DNA from: Bacillota bacterium
GTDB lineage: Bacteria > Bacillota > Sulfobacillia > Symbiobacteriales > ZC4RG38
DNA length: 64,000 nt
Reading direction: 5' to 3'
Assembly (NCBI GenBank): GCA_021890795.1
Contig: JAKKUO010000002.1
Span: 62,001 to 126,000 of the forward strand
Position 1 is the stretch's first letter. Every line of letters starts with the position of its first letter. Below the pieces are notes generated by a model. It was not told the origin of the DNA and made no database searches. It saw only the letters and a program-made list of their open reading frames with translations. The translations under genes were made by a program, and so were the position numbers. Shown here piece after piece: positions 53,820 to 62,259 of the stretch.

Positions 53820-54935
53820 TTGGAACGACGGGAGCCGCCGGACAGCCGGCCTGTCCGGGTACTGGTCATCGATGACTCGGCGTTCATGCGCAAGGTCCTG
53901 ACGGAGCTGCTCTCTTCCGACCCGGGGATCGCGGTGGTCGGTACGGCCCGGGACGGGGTCGACGGGGTGCAGAAGGCGCTCCAGCTCCGGCCGGACGTCA
54001 TCACCCTCGACGTCGAGATGCCCCGGCTGGACGGGTACGGCACCCTGAAAGAGCTGATGGAGAAGTGCCCCACCCCGGTGGTGATGGTCTCCAGCCATAC
54101 CCGCGCCGGGGCGGAGGCCACCATCCGGGCCCTGGCCCTGGGGGCGGTGGATGTGGTGGCCAAGCCGTCGGGGCCCATCTCCCTGGACATGCACAAGGTC
54201 CGGGACGAACTGGTGCGGAAGGTGCGCGCGGCCGCCGGCGCTGCCGTCCGGCCCCGGCGGGTGCTGGCCGAGCTGCCGCCCCTCGAGGGCCGCCGGATCC
54301 GCGCCCCGGGGGTCCGGCCCCAGGGGGAGGCGGGGGTCGCCAGCCGGCTGGTGGTCATCGGCTGCTCCACCGGCGGCCCCGGGGCCCTGCACCAGGTCTT
54401 GCCCCGGCTGCCGGCGGACCTGCCGGTGGGGATCCTGGTGGTCCAGCACATGCCCCCGGGCTTCACCCGCTCCCTGGCCGAGCGGCTGAACGAGATCTCG
54501 GCCATCGCGGTCAAGGAGGCGGAGGAGGGGGACCCGATCCTCCCTGGCCAGGCCCTGGTGGCCCCCGGCGGGTATCACATGCTGGTGGGTCCCGGCGGCC
54601 GGGTCCGGCTGGACCAGAGCCCGCCGGTCCACGGGGTCCGGCCGGCGGTGGACCCGACCCTGGAGTCCGCGGTGCGGGAGTACGGCGGCCGGGTCCTGGC
54701 GGCCATCCTCACCGGCATGGGGTACGACGGCGCCCGGGGCGCCCTGGCGGTGAAGAAAGCCGGCGGCCTCTGTGTGGCGGAGGACGCCTCGACCTGCGTG
54801 GTCTACGGGATGCCCCGGGCGGTGGTGACCATGGGGCTGGCCGATGCGGTGCTGCCCATCCACGAGGTGGCTGCCGCCATCGTCCGGTACGCCCGGGGCG
54901 AGGCCATCGCCCGGGAAGGGGTGAGGCCCTCGTGA
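53820..54935 (+). CDS. cheB: Chemotaxis methylesterase/deamidase CheB
   Basis: CheB removes methyl groups from chemoreceptors when phosphorylated by CheA. The 371-residue product has a receiver domain with Asp64 (ITLDVEMPRLDG) and a catalytic domain with Ser183 in GCSTGGPGAL, His210 in VQHMPPGFT and Asp303 in GMGYDGA, the full triad. TTG 53820 follows GGAGGGGGG. It overlaps the cheR start by four bases (GTGA). Confidence 0.97.
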   Translation: MERREPPDSRPVRVLVIDDSAFMRKVLTELLSSDPGIAVVGTARDGVDGVQKALQLRPDVITLDVEMPRLDGYGTLKELMEKCPTPVVMVSSHTRAGAEATIRALALGAVDVVAKPSGPISLDMHKVRDELVRKVRAAAGAAVRPRRVLAELPPLEGRRIRAPGVRPQGEAGVASRLVVIGCSTGGPGALHQVLPRLPADLPVGILVVQHMPPGFTRSLAERLNEISAIAVKEAEEGDPILPGQALVAPGGYHMLVGPGGRVRLDQSPPVHGVRPAVDPTLESAVREYGGRVLAAILTGMGYDGARGALAVKKAGGLCVAEDASTCVVYGMPRAVVTMGLADAVLPIHEVAAAIVRYARGEAIAREGVRPS

Positions 54936-55759
54936 ACCTCCCCGGCTATCCGGTCTTCCGGCGCACGGTCCTGGAACTGACGGGCATCGACTTGGACCTG
55001 TACAAGGGCACGCAGCTCGAGCGGCGGCTCCAGGCCCTGCTCCGGCGGGTCGGCGTGCCCGACCTGGTCCGGTACAGCCGGATGCTCCGGGAAGAGAGCC
55101 GGCGGGTGCAGGAATTCCGGGATTTTCTTACCATCAACGTCACGGAATTCTTCCGGAACCCGGACAAGTTCCGGGAGCTGAAAGAGAGCATCCTCCCCGA
55201 CCTCCTGGCCCGGTCGCCCCGGGTGCGGATCTGGAGCGCCGGCTGCTCCACCGGGGCGGAGCCTTACTCGGTGGCCATCATCCTCGATGAACTGGGGGCG
55301 GCCAGCCGGGCGGAGATCCTGGCGACGGACATCGACGAGCGGGCCCTGGCCCAGGCCCGGCTCGGGGTCTATTCGGAGCGGGAGATGAAAGAGGTGGACC
55401 CGGAACGGCGCCGGCGGTACTTCGTGCCCACCGGCGACGGGTGGCAGGTGATCCCGGCCATCCGCCGGCGGGTCCGCTTCTGGGCCATGAACCTGCTGGC
55501 CGATCCCTTCCCCGAAGGGTGCGACCTCATCCTGTGCCGCAACGTGGTGATCTATTTCTCGGAAGAGGCCAAGGACCAGCTCTACCGCCGGTTTCGCGCC
55601 GCCCTGAAGCCGGGGGGCGTGCTCTTCGTCGGCGGAACCGAGAGTCTCCTGCGGGCGCGGGAGCTGGGCTTTGCCCCCATCGCCCCCTTCTTCTACCGGG
55701 CGATACCGGGTGAGCCGGCAGGGGCTGGGGTGGGAGCAGGGAGCACGAAAGGCAGGTAG
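54932..55759 (+). CDS. cheR: Chemotaxis methyltransferase CheR
   Basis: CheR methylates glutamates on chemoreceptors using S-adenosylmethionine. The 275-residue product has the N-terminal CheR helical domain with DLYKGTQLERRLQALLRRVG and VTEFFRNPDKFRELKE. The catalytic domain follows, with IWSAGCSTGAEPYSVAIILD (SAM binding), ATDIDERALAQA and CDLILCRNVVIYF. GTG 54932 overlaps the cheB stop. The opposing pair cheB-cheR is thus translationally coupled. Confidence 0.97.
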   Translation: MNLPGYPVFRRTVLELTGIDLDLYKGTQLERRLQALLRRVGVPDLVRYSRMLREESRRVQEFRDFLTINVTEFFRNPDKFRELKESILPDLLARSPRVRIWSAGCSTGAEPYSVAIILDELGAASRAEILATDIDERALAQARLGVYSEREMKEVDPERRRRYFVPTGDGWQVIPAIRRRVRFWAMNLLADPFPEGCDLILCRNVVIYFSEEAKDQLYRRFRAALKPGGVLFVGGTESLLRARELGFAPIAPFFYRAIPGEPAGAGVGAGSTKGR

Positions 55760-55766
55760 CAGGCGG

Positions 55767-56231
55767 ATGAAGGCGGAGTTTGTCAATCCCTTCGTCTCGG
55801 CGGCCTACCGGGTTCTGCAGACCGAGACCCGGACCGAGGTGACCAAGGGCCAGGTCACCCTGGAGGATTCCCCCCTGGTCTCGGACGAGGTGACGGTCCT
55901 CATCGGCGTGGTGGGCCGGGCCCAGGGGCTGGTCCTGTACGGGATGTCGGAGCGGACCGCCAAGGGAATCGTCGGTGCCATGACCGGCGAGGCGATCCCG
56001 GTCTTCGACGCCATGGCGGAGAGCGCCATCGCGGAGTTGGGCAACGTGATCACCGGGCTGGCCAGCGGCGACCTGGAGCGGGCCGGCTACCCCTGCAAGA
56101 TCGCCCCGCCCTCGGTGGTGGTGGGGAAGGGCACCAGCATCTCCACCCTGAACATTAAGCGGCTGGTGATCCCGCTCTACACCAAGTTCGGCGAACTCCA
56201 GGTGCACGTCGCTCTCCGGGAGACGTACTGA
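55767..56231 (+). CDS. cheX: CheX-like chemotaxis phosphatase
   Basis: CheX is a CheY-P phosphatase related to CheC. The 154-residue product has MKAEFVNPFVSAAYRVLQTE at the start, LYGMSERTAKGIVGAMTGE, and the active-site helix MAESAIAELGNVITGLAS with the Glu-x-x-Asn pattern intact. ATG 55767 follows GGCAGG; the earlier in-frame opening overlaps cheR. It is the last gene of the operon. With a possibly half-active CheC, CheX may supply the main phosphatase activity; that is inference. Confidence 0.92.
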   Translation: MKAEFVNPFVSAAYRVLQTETRTEVTKGQVTLEDSPLVSDEVTVLIGVVGRAQGLVLYGMSERTAKGIVGAMTGEAIPVFDAMAESAIAELGNVITGLASGDLERAGYPCKIAPPSVVVGKGTSISTLNIKRLVIPLYTKFGELQVHVALRETY

Positions 56232-56301
56232 CGCCGGGCCGCCTGCCGGGGTGACGGCCCCCTGGCGCGGAATCTGCCGCCGCAGCGGTGCGCCGGGCCG
56301 A

Positions 56302-56331
56302 TTGACAACCCCGGCGGGCGGCGTGTATCTT
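56302..56331 (+). promoter_or_regulatory. Sigma-A-type promoter of the dap/dpa operon
   Basis: Consensus TTGACA (56302-56307), an 18-base spacer and TATCTT (56326-56331). It leaves a leader of about 90 bases before dapB. No lysine riboswitch motif is seen. Confidence 0.75.
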
Positions 56332-56429
56332 TGTCGCAACGGACCTAGGAAGCGGCGGCGCACGCGTTGCGGGTTGCCGCGACCCGGCATACGCCACAAC
56401 GGAAACGGCAGAGGTTGAGGTGTTCAGCT

Positions 56430-57197
56430 GTGCAGGAGATCCCGGTCGTGATCGCCGGTGCCACGGGCAAGGTGGGCCGGGAGGTGGTGCGGGCCGTGCT
56501 CCGGGAGCCGGGGTTCCGGCTGGTGGGCGCCATCGCCCGCTCCGCCGCCGGCCGGGACATCGGCGAGGCCCTGGGGCTCGAGTCCGGTCCGGTGGGGGTG
56601 CCGGTGGCGCCGGACCTGCCCTCGGCCCTCTCCCGGCCGGAAGCCGCCGAGGCCCGGGTCCTGGTGGACTTCTCCAGCGCTGAGGCCTTCCGTTCTCTTT
56701 TCCCCGAGGCCCTGCGAAAACGGTTGGCCCTGGTGGTGGGGACCACGGGCTTTACCCAGGAGGAGCTGGCGGGGTACGCCCGGGCCTGCCGGGAAGCCGG
56801 CGTGGGGGCCGCGTTCATCGCGAACTTCGCCATCGGGGCGATGCTGATGATGAAATTCGCGGCGGAGGCCCGGAAGTACTTTCCCCACGTAGAGATCGTG
56901 GAGATGCACCACCACACCAAGCGGGACGCGCCCTCGGGCACGGCTCTTAGGACCCGGGCCCGGCTGGAAGCGGCCCAGGGGGATCTCCAGGGGCCGCCGG
57001 TGCCGATCCACTCGGTGCGGCTGCCGGGGCTGGTGGCCCACCAGGAGGTGATCTTCGGCGGGCCCGGGCAGGTGCTGACCATCCGGCACGACGCCACCTC
57101 CCGGGAGTGCTACGTCCCCGGTGTGCTCCTGGCCTGCCGGTGGGTCCTGGCCCACCCCGGTGAAGTGGCCTTTGACCTGGAGCAGCTCACCCGCTGA
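56430..57197 (+). CDS. dapB: 4-hydroxy-tetrahydrodipicolinate reductase
   Basis: DapB reduces the product of DapA to tetrahydrodipicolinate in lysine/diaminopimelate synthesis. The 255-residue product has the nucleotide-binding start VVIAGATGKVGREVVRA, VGTTGFTQEEL, and the catalytic EMHHHTKRDAPSGTALRTRA, which keeps the His and Lys of the active site. The GGPGQVLTIRHDATSRECYV stretch is typical of the family. I chose GTG 56430, about ten bases after GAGGTTGAGG; the earlier in-frame start at 56367 adds a basic stretch with no similarity. First gene of the operon. Confidence 0.96.
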   Translation: MQEIPVVIAGATGKVGREVVRAVLREPGFRLVGAIARSAAGRDIGEALGLESGPVGVPVAPDLPSALSRPEAAEARVLVDFSSAEAFRSLFPEALRKRLALVVGTTGFTQEELAGYARACREAGVGAAFIANFAIGAMLMMKFAAEARKYFPHVEIVEMHHHTKRDAPSGTALRTRARLEAAQGDLQGPPVPIHSVRLPGLVAHQEVIFGGPGQVLTIRHDATSRECYVPGVLLACRWVLAHPGEVAFDLEQLTR

Positions 57198-57263
57198 GCC
57201 CGGACAGGCGCCGCCCCCGGGCCCCCGCCATATGCTGGCGGTGAGGCAGCGGACGCCGGGGGG

Positions 57264-58172
57264 ATGGGGATGGGGGTCAGGGGCACGGCGGTGGCGGTCC
57301 TGGGCGGCGACGCCCGGATGCCGGTGGCGGCGGCGGAGCTGGCGGCCCTGGGGGCCCGGGTCCGGGCGGCGGGGTTGCCCTGCGGCGCGGCCCCGCCGGG
57401 GGCGGAGGTCTTTCGGGACCCCGGTGCGGCCCTGGCGGGGGCCGGAGCTGTGCTCCTGCCGGTCCAGGGGGTGGCCGAGGACGGATGGGTGTACACAGAG
57501 CCCGGGGCCGGGCCACTCCTGCTCCAACCGAGGGACCTGGACCGGCTGCCGCCGGGGAGCCTGGTGCTGACCGGCCTGGCTCCGGACTGGCTGCAGCAAG
57601 AGGCCCGGGAGCGGCACCTGCGGCTGGTGGAGTACCGGGACCGGGACGACTTCGCCCTGGCCAACGCGGTCCCCTCCGCGGAGGGGGCGATTCAGATGGC
57701 CATGGCCGCTTCGCCCCTCTGCCTCTTCGACAGTGAGGTGGTGGTCCTCGGGCTCGGCCGGACCGGGCTGGTCCTGGCCCGGATGCTCCGTGGGCTCGGC
57801 GCCCGGGTGGCCGGGGCAGCCCGGAAGGAAGCGGACCTGGCCCGGGCCTGGGCCCTGGGGCTCCGCCCCCTGCCCTGGGACCGGCTGGAGGAGGGGCTCC
57901 GGTCCGCGGACTTCGTCTTCAACACGGTGCCGGCCCTGGTGCTGACCCGGGAGCGGCTCGGGGTCCTGCCCCGGCACGCTGTGATTGTCGACCTTGCCTC
58001 CGCCCCCGGAGGCGTGGACTGGGCCGCGGCCCGGGAGCTCGGGATCCGCGCGGACCTGGCCCCGGGGCTGCCGGGCAAGGTGGCGCCGGTCACCGCCGGC
58101 CGCATCCTCGCCCAGCTGGTGGTCCGCTGCCTGGAAGGGGCTCCCCCGGGGGAGCCCCGGGAGGGGGCGTGA
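57264..58172 (+). CDS. dpaA: Dipicolinate synthase subunit A
   Basis: DpaA (SpoVFA) with DpaB oxidises a DapA-derived intermediate to dipicolinic acid, which is loaded into spores. The 302-residue product is a two-domain dehydrogenase-like protein: an N-terminal domain with VAVLGGDARMPVAAAELAAL and a Rossmann domain with VVVLGLGRTGLVLARMLRGL. FVFNTVPALVLTRERLGVLP follows. The protein ends with the LPGKVAPVTAGRILAQLV stretch, typical of DpaA. ATG 57264 or 57270. It overlaps dpaB by four bases (GTGA). Confidence 0.94.
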   Translation: MGMGVRGTAVAVLGGDARMPVAAAELAALGARVRAAGLPCGAAPPGAEVFRDPGAALAGAGAVLLPVQGVAEDGWVYTEPGAGPLLLQPRDLDRLPPGSLVLTGLAPDWLQQEARERHLRLVEYRDRDDFALANAVPSAEGAIQMAMAASPLCLFDSEVVVLGLGRTGLVLARMLRGLGARVAGAARKEADLARAWALGLRPLPWDRLEEGLRSADFVFNTVPALVLTRERLGVLPRHAVIVDLASAPGGVDWAAARELGIRADLAPGLPGKVAPVTAGRILAQLVVRCLEGAPPGEPREGA

Positions 58173-58783
58173 CGCGGATGGGGGTGCTGGAGAACCGGCG
58201 CATCGCCTTTGCGATGGCCGCCTCCCACTGCAACATGGACCGGGCGCTGCGGGCCATGGCCCAGGTGGTGGCCGCAGGCGCCGAGGTGATCCCGGTCCTT
58301 TCCCATAGCCTCAAAACCACCGCCACCCGGTTTGGCAAGCCAGAAGACTGGATCGAGCAGGCCCGGGCCATTTCCGGCCGGGAGCCGCTGACCACCATCC
58401 CCGAGGTGGAGCCCTTCGGCCCCCGGCGGGAGGTGGACTGCACCGTGGTCTGCCCCTGTACCGGCAACACCCTGGCCCGCCTCGCCAACGCCATCAACGA
58501 CAGCCCCGTCTGCATGGCCGTCAAGGCCACCCTGCGCAACGGCCGGCCTGTGGTCCTGGCCATCACCTCCAACGATATCCTGGGGCTGAACGCGAAGAAC
58601 CTGGGCATCCTCCTGGCGGCCAAGGGGGTCTACTTCGTCCCCTTCGGCCAGGACAATCCGGTGACCAAGCCCACCTCCGTGGATGCCCGGATCGAGGAGT
58701 ACCTTGTGCCCACCATCGCTGCCGCCCTCGAGGGGCACCAACTCCAACCCCTGCTCCTGGGCCCGCCCCAGATCAGCCCATAG
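58169..58783 (+). CDS. dpaB: Dipicolinate synthase subunit B (flavoprotein)
   Basis: DpaB (SpoVFB) is the flavoprotein-like partner of DpaA in dipicolinate synthesis in the mother cell. The 204-residue product has the flavoprotein fold with RIAFAMAASHCNMDRALRAM, then PCTGNTLARLANAINDSPVC and MAVKATLRNGRPVVLAITSN, and AAKGVYFVPFGQDNPVTKPT, all typical of DpaB. The GTG at 58169 overlaps the dpaA stop; ATG 58178 is possible. Its presence is good evidence that the organism makes endospores. Confidence 0.95.
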   Translation: MTRMGVLENRRIAFAMAASHCNMDRALRAMAQVVAAGAEVIPVLSHSLKTTATRFGKPEDWIEQARAISGREPLTTIPEVEPFGPRREVDCTVVCPCTGNTLARLANAINDSPVCMAVKATLRNGRPVVLAITSNDILGLNAKNLGILLAAKGVYFVPFGQDNPVTKPTSVDARIEEYLVPTIAAALEGHQLQPLLLGPPQISP

Positions 58784-58830
58784 GGCCCGTCCTCCAGGGG
58801 CGCAGCGGGAGAGAGAGGGTTGAAGCAGGG

Positions 58831-59838
58831 ATGAAGAACGTCGCCATTCTCGGCGCCTCCGGTCTGGTCGGACAGACGCTCCTCCGCCTGTTGGAGGAGC
58901 GCAACTTCCCCGTCGGTAAGCTCCGGATCCTGGCCACCGCCCGGAGCGCCGGCCAGACCGTCACCTTCCGGGGGCAGGAACTGGTCATCGAGGAGGCGAC
59001 CCCTGACGCCTTCGCCGGGGTCGACATCGCCTTTTTTGCCGCCTCCAACGAGGCCAGCCGGGAGCTGGCGCCAGAGGCGGTGCGCCGGGGTGCGGTGGTG
59101 ATCGACAAGTCCTCCTACTGGCGGATGCACCCCGAGGTGCCCCTGGCGGTGCCGGAGGTGAACCCCGACGCGATCCGGCAGCACCGGGGGATCATCGCCA
59201 GCCCCAACTGCTCCACCATCCAGCTGGTTCTGCCCCTCAAGGCCCTTCACGACGCCGCGGGGCTGAGGCGAGTGGTGGTCAGCACTTACCAGGCTGTCTC
59301 CGGCACCGGCAAGGAAGCGGTGGAGGAGCTGCGGCGGCAGGCGCCCCGGGTACTGGCGGGGGAGGACCCGGAGCCCCAGGTCTATCCCCGGCCCATCGCC
59401 TTCAACGTCCTGCCCCACTGCGACAGCTTCCAGGAGAACGGCTACACCCGGGAGGAGATGAAGCTCACCCTGGAGACCCGGAAGATCCTGGGCCTGCCGG
59501 ACCTGCCCATCGCGGCCACCGCGGTCCGGGTGCCGGTCTTCACCGGCCACTCCGAGGCGGTGCTGGTGGAGACCGAGGAGAAGCTGACCGCGGCCCAGGC
59601 CCGGGAGGTCCTGGCCCGGATGCCCGGGGTGGTGGTGGTGGACGACCCCGCGGCCCTGGCCTACCCCGACCCGCTCATGGCTGCAGGGCGGGACGAGGTC
59701 TTCGTCGGCCGGATCCGGGAGGACCTCTCCTCCCCCACCGGCCTCTGGCTCTGGGTGGTGAGCGACAACCTCCGCAAGGGCGCGGCCACCAACGCGATCC
59801 AGATCGCGGAGTTCCTGATCCGGGAAGGGCTCCGGTAG
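58831..59838 (+). CDS. asd: Aspartate-semialdehyde dehydrogenase
   Basis: Asd makes aspartate semialdehyde from aspartyl phosphate, shared by lysine, threonine, methionine and dipicolinate synthesis. The 335-residue product has the NADP-binding start VAILGASGLVGQTLLRLLEE, catalytic Cys127 in SPNCSTIQLVLPLKAL, VSTYQAVSGTGKEAVEEL and the RVPVFTGHSEAVLVETEE segment with the catalytic His. ATG follows GAGAGAGAGG. The asd-aspartokinase-dapA order matches the Bacillus dpaAB operon. Confidence 0.97.
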   Translation: MKNVAILGASGLVGQTLLRLLEERNFPVGKLRILATARSAGQTVTFRGQELVIEEATPDAFAGVDIAFFAASNEASRELAPEAVRRGAVVIDKSSYWRMHPEVPLAVPEVNPDAIRQHRGIIASPNCSTIQLVLPLKALHDAAGLRRVVVSTYQAVSGTGKEAVEELRRQAPRVLAGEDPEPQVYPRPIAFNVLPHCDSFQENGYTREEMKLTLETRKILGLPDLPIAATAVRVPVFTGHSEAVLVETEEKLTAAQAREVLARMPGVVVVDDPAALAYPDPLMAAGRDEVFVGRIREDLSSPTGLWLWVVSDNLRKGAATNAIQIAEFLIREGLR

Positions 59839-59878
59839 CGAGCCGGGGGGCAAACCCCGGGCATAAGGAGGGGGCCCC

Positions 59879-61111
59879 GTGCGGGTGATCGTCCAGAAGT
59901 TCGGCGGCACGTCCATCGCGACCCCAGAGGGGCGGCTCCGGCTCTCGGCCCGGGTGGAGGCAGCCCTGGGGGAGGGGCTGCGGCCGGTGGTGGTGGTCTC
60001 CGCGATGGGCCGCCGGGGGGACCCCTATGCCACCGACACGCTGCTGGACTTTGCCCGGGAGCACAGCCCGGAGCTTCCGGCCCGGGAGCGGGACCTCCTG
60101 ATGGCCTGCGGGGAGCTGATCAGCGCGGCGGTGGTGACCGGCGTGCTGGTGGGCCGGGGGATCCCGGCCCGGGCCCTCACCGGGGGCCAGGCGGGGATCC
60201 GGACCGACGGCCGGTACGGAGAGGCGGCGATCCGTGGGGTGGACCCCCGGCCCCTGCTGGGCTTGCTCGAGCAGGGCATGGTGCCGGTGGTGGCCGGCTT
60301 TCAGGGGGAGGGGCCTGAGGGCGACTTCACCACCCTCGGCCGGGGCGGGTCCGACACCACCGCGGCGGCCCTGGCCGGGGCGCTGCGAGCGGAGAGCTGT
60401 GAGATCTACACCGATGTGGACGGCCTCATGACCGCCGACCCCCGGGTTCTGCCCGAGGCCTGGCCCCTGCCGGTGGCCACCTACGACGAGGCCGCCCAGA
60501 TGGCCCACGCCGGCGCGCGGGTGGTCCACCCCCGCGCGGTGGAACTGGCGATGCAGAGCCAGGTGCCACTCCGCATCCGGTCCACCTTCTCCGACGCCCC
60601 GGGTACCCTGGTCACTTATGCCCCGGAGGCGGCCGGCCTGGAGCTGGCGGCCCGGCGTCCCCAGGGACCGGTGACCGGTGTCACCTACGTACCCCACTTG
60701 GCCCAGGTGCAACTCGAGGCAGCGCCGGAGGACGGCCGGAGCCAGGAGGCCCTGCGCCGGCTGGCGGAGGCGGGAATCTCCATCGACCTCATTAACCTCT
60801 CCCCCGGCTGGCAGGTCTTCTGCGTCGACCAGGGGCAGGCGGATCGGGCCCGGGCCCTCCTGCGGGACCTGGGGCTCTCCCCCCGGATCCGCACCGGTTG
60901 CGCCAAGGTCTCGGTGGTGGGCGCGGGGATGCGGGGCCGTCCGGGGGTGATGGCTACGGTGGTGGAGTCCCTGACCCGGGCCGGGGTGACCATCCTCCAG
61001 ACCGCGGACTCTCACGTCACCATCTCCTGCCTGGTCCGGGAGGAAGACCTGGCGGCCGCGGTGCGGGCGCTCCATACCGGCTTTGGCCTCGGGCAGGCCG
61101 GCGGCCGGTGA
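59879..61111 (+). CDS. dapG: Aspartokinase (DapG-type)
   Basis: Aspartokinase phosphorylates aspartate, the entry to the pathway. The 410-residue product has VIVQKFGGTSIATPEGRLRL, the VVVVSAMGRRGDPYATDTLL block and FTTLGRGGSDTTAAALAGAL. CEIYTDVDGLMTADPRVLPE follows, then two C-terminal ACT domains (about residues 265-400). In Bacillus the aspartokinase in the dpaAB operon is DapG, which is sensitive to diaminopimelate; the assignment here rests on position. GTG 59879 follows AAGGAGG (59865-59871). Confidence 0.92.
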   Translation: MRVIVQKFGGTSIATPEGRLRLSARVEAALGEGLRPVVVVSAMGRRGDPYATDTLLDFAREHSPELPARERDLLMACGELISAAVVTGVLVGRGIPARALTGGQAGIRTDGRYGEAAIRGVDPRPLLGLLEQGMVPVVAGFQGEGPEGDFTTLGRGGSDTTAAALAGALRAESCEIYTDVDGLMTADPRVLPEAWPLPVATYDEAAQMAHAGARVVHPRAVELAMQSQVPLRIRSTFSDAPGTLVTYAPEAAGLELAARRPQGPVTGVTYVPHLAQVQLEAAPEDGRSQEALRRLAEAGISIDLINLSPGWQVFCVDQGQADRARALLRDLGLSPRIRTGCAKVSVVGAGMRGRPGVMATVVESLTRAGVTILQTADSHVTISCLVREEDLAAAVRALHTGFGLGQAGGR

Positions 61112-61147
61112 CGGCGGCCGCCCGCAGGCCGCGCCCCCGCGCTAGGC

Positions 61148-61180
61148 GGTGCCGCCGGGGCGGTTCCGTCCGCCGGCACC
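61148..61180 (+). other. Hairpin in the gap between dapG and dapA
   Basis: GGTGCCG (61148-61154) pairs with CGGCACC (61174-61180), with an inner CGG/CCG pair. There is no T run, so it may stabilise or mark a processing site in the mRNA. The gap of 129 bases is the longest within this operon. Confidence 0.4.
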
Positions 61181-61240
61181 GGGGTATCCACCCAGATAGC
61201 AGCCCACAGGATCCGAGAACCCCCCACAGGAGGTGAGAGG

Positions 61241-62125
61241 ATGCCGCCCTTTGGCCGGTTGATCACCGCGATGGTCACGCCCCTGGCCCCGGACGGCAGC
61301 GTCGATTACCCCCGGGCCCGGGAGCTGGCCCGGCGGCTGGCGGACCAGGGCAACGACGCCCTGGTGGTCGCCGGCACCACCGGCGAATCCCCCACCCTCA
61401 CCCGGGAGGAGAAGCTGCGGCTCTTCGCCGAGGTGGTCGCGGAGGTGGGGGACCGGGTGCGGGTCATCGCCGGAACCGGCACCAACAACACCCAGGACTC
61501 CATCGCCCTCACCCGGGAGGCGGAAGCCACCGGGGTGCACGGCATTCTGCTGGTGACCCCTTATTACAACCGGCCGCCCCAGGAGGGGCTCTACCGGCAC
61601 TTCCGGGCCATCGCCGAGGCGACCCGGCTGCCGGTGATGCTCTACAACGTCCCCAGCCGCACGGCGGTGAACCTCGCCCCGGCGACGGTGGCCCGGCTGG
61701 CCCGAGACTGCCCGAACGTGGTCGCCCTCAAGGAGTGTGTGGCCGACCAGGTAGGGCCGGTTCTGGCCCAGGCCCCGGAGGGGTTTGCGGTCTACTCCGG
61801 CGACGACGCCGCCACCTTGCCGATGATGGCCCAGGGCGCGGCGGGGGTGGTGAGCGTCGCCAGCCACCTGGTCTCTCCCCAGATGCGCCGGATGATCGAC
61901 GCCTACATCCGGGGCGACGTCGCGGAGGCAGCCCGGATCCACCGGGAACTGCTGCCCCTCTTCAAGGGGCTGTTCCGGACCACCAACCCGATCCTGGTGA
62001 AGGCAGCCCTGGAACTGGTGGGCTTTCCCGTCGGCGGCCTGCGGCTCCCCCTGGTGGAGGCCACGGCGGAAGAGCGGGAGGAACTCCGCCGGGTGCTGGC
62101 CGCGGCGGGCTTGCTGGGAGCGTGA
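61241..62125 (+). CDS. dapA: 4-hydroxy-tetrahydrodipicolinate synthase
   Basis: DapA condenses pyruvate with aspartate semialdehyde, the first committed step to lysine, diaminopimelate and dipicolinate. The 294-residue product has FGRLITAMVTPLAPDGSVDY, the AGTTGESPTLTREEK motif, catalytic Tyr135 in LYNVPSRTAVNL and the Schiff-base Lys164 in VVALKEC. ATG follows AGGAGGTGAGAGG. The last codons and stop are duplicated 42 bases downstream. It is followed by a strong terminator, ending the operon. Confidence 0.97.
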   Translation: MPPFGRLITAMVTPLAPDGSVDYPRARELARRLADQGNDALVVAGTTGESPTLTREEKLRLFAEVVAEVGDRVRVIAGTGTNNTQDSIALTREAEATGVHGILLVTPYYNRPPQEGLYRHFRAIAEATRLPVMLYNVPSRTAVNLAPATVARLARDCPNVVALKECVADQVGPVLAQAPEGFAVYSGDDAATLPMMAQGAAGVVSVASHLVSPQMRRMIDAYIRGDVAEAARIHRELLPLFKGLFRTTNPILVKAALELVGFPVGGLRLPLVEATAEEREELRRVLAAAGLLGA

Positions 62126-62169
62126 GGAGGCTTACCAGGAGAATCAGGAGGATTGCTGGGAGCGTGAGG
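62111..62169 (+). repeat. 17-bp direct repeat of the dapA 3' end
   Basis: TTGCTGGGAGCGTGAGG occurs at 62111-62127, covering the last dapA codons and stop, and again at 62153-62169 just before the terminator. The spacing of 42 bases keeps the frame, so the second copy would also read Leu-Leu-Gly-Ala-stop. Confidence 0.9.
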
Positions 62170-62200
62170 GGGCCCTGGTGCACCGGGCCCCTGTTTTTTT
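62169..62200 (+). terminator. Intrinsic terminator after dapA
   Basis: GGGGCCC (62169-62175) pairs with GGGCCCC (62185-62191) around TGGTGCACC, followed by TGTTTTTTT. A strong terminator that ends the dap/dpa operon. Confidence 0.9.
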
Positions 62201-62230
62201 GGTTTCCCCATATTGCTCACCACAAACTAC

Positions 62231-62259
62231 TTGCATCTTGAGCGAAAGTGCGGTTTAAT
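62231..62259 (+). promoter_or_regulatory. Sigma-A-type promoter of the riboswitch/HD-GYP unit
   Basis: TTGCAT (62231-62236), a 17-base spacer and TTTAAT (62254-62259), in an AT-rich stretch. A second TTGACA occurs at 62315-62320 but its -10 is poor. The leader from here to the gene is about 310 bases. Confidence 0.65.

Noticed and set aside
56232-56268. GC-rich inverted repeat after cheX as a terminator
   Set aside because: Arms CGCC/GGCG and GGGCCG/CGGCCC can pair, but with a three-base bulge and no T tract, so I do not call it a terminator.
61112-61240. Lysine riboswitch before dapA
   Set aside because: The gap is only 129 bases, too short for the lysine aptamer, and lacks its conserved core. 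Only a simple hairpin was found.
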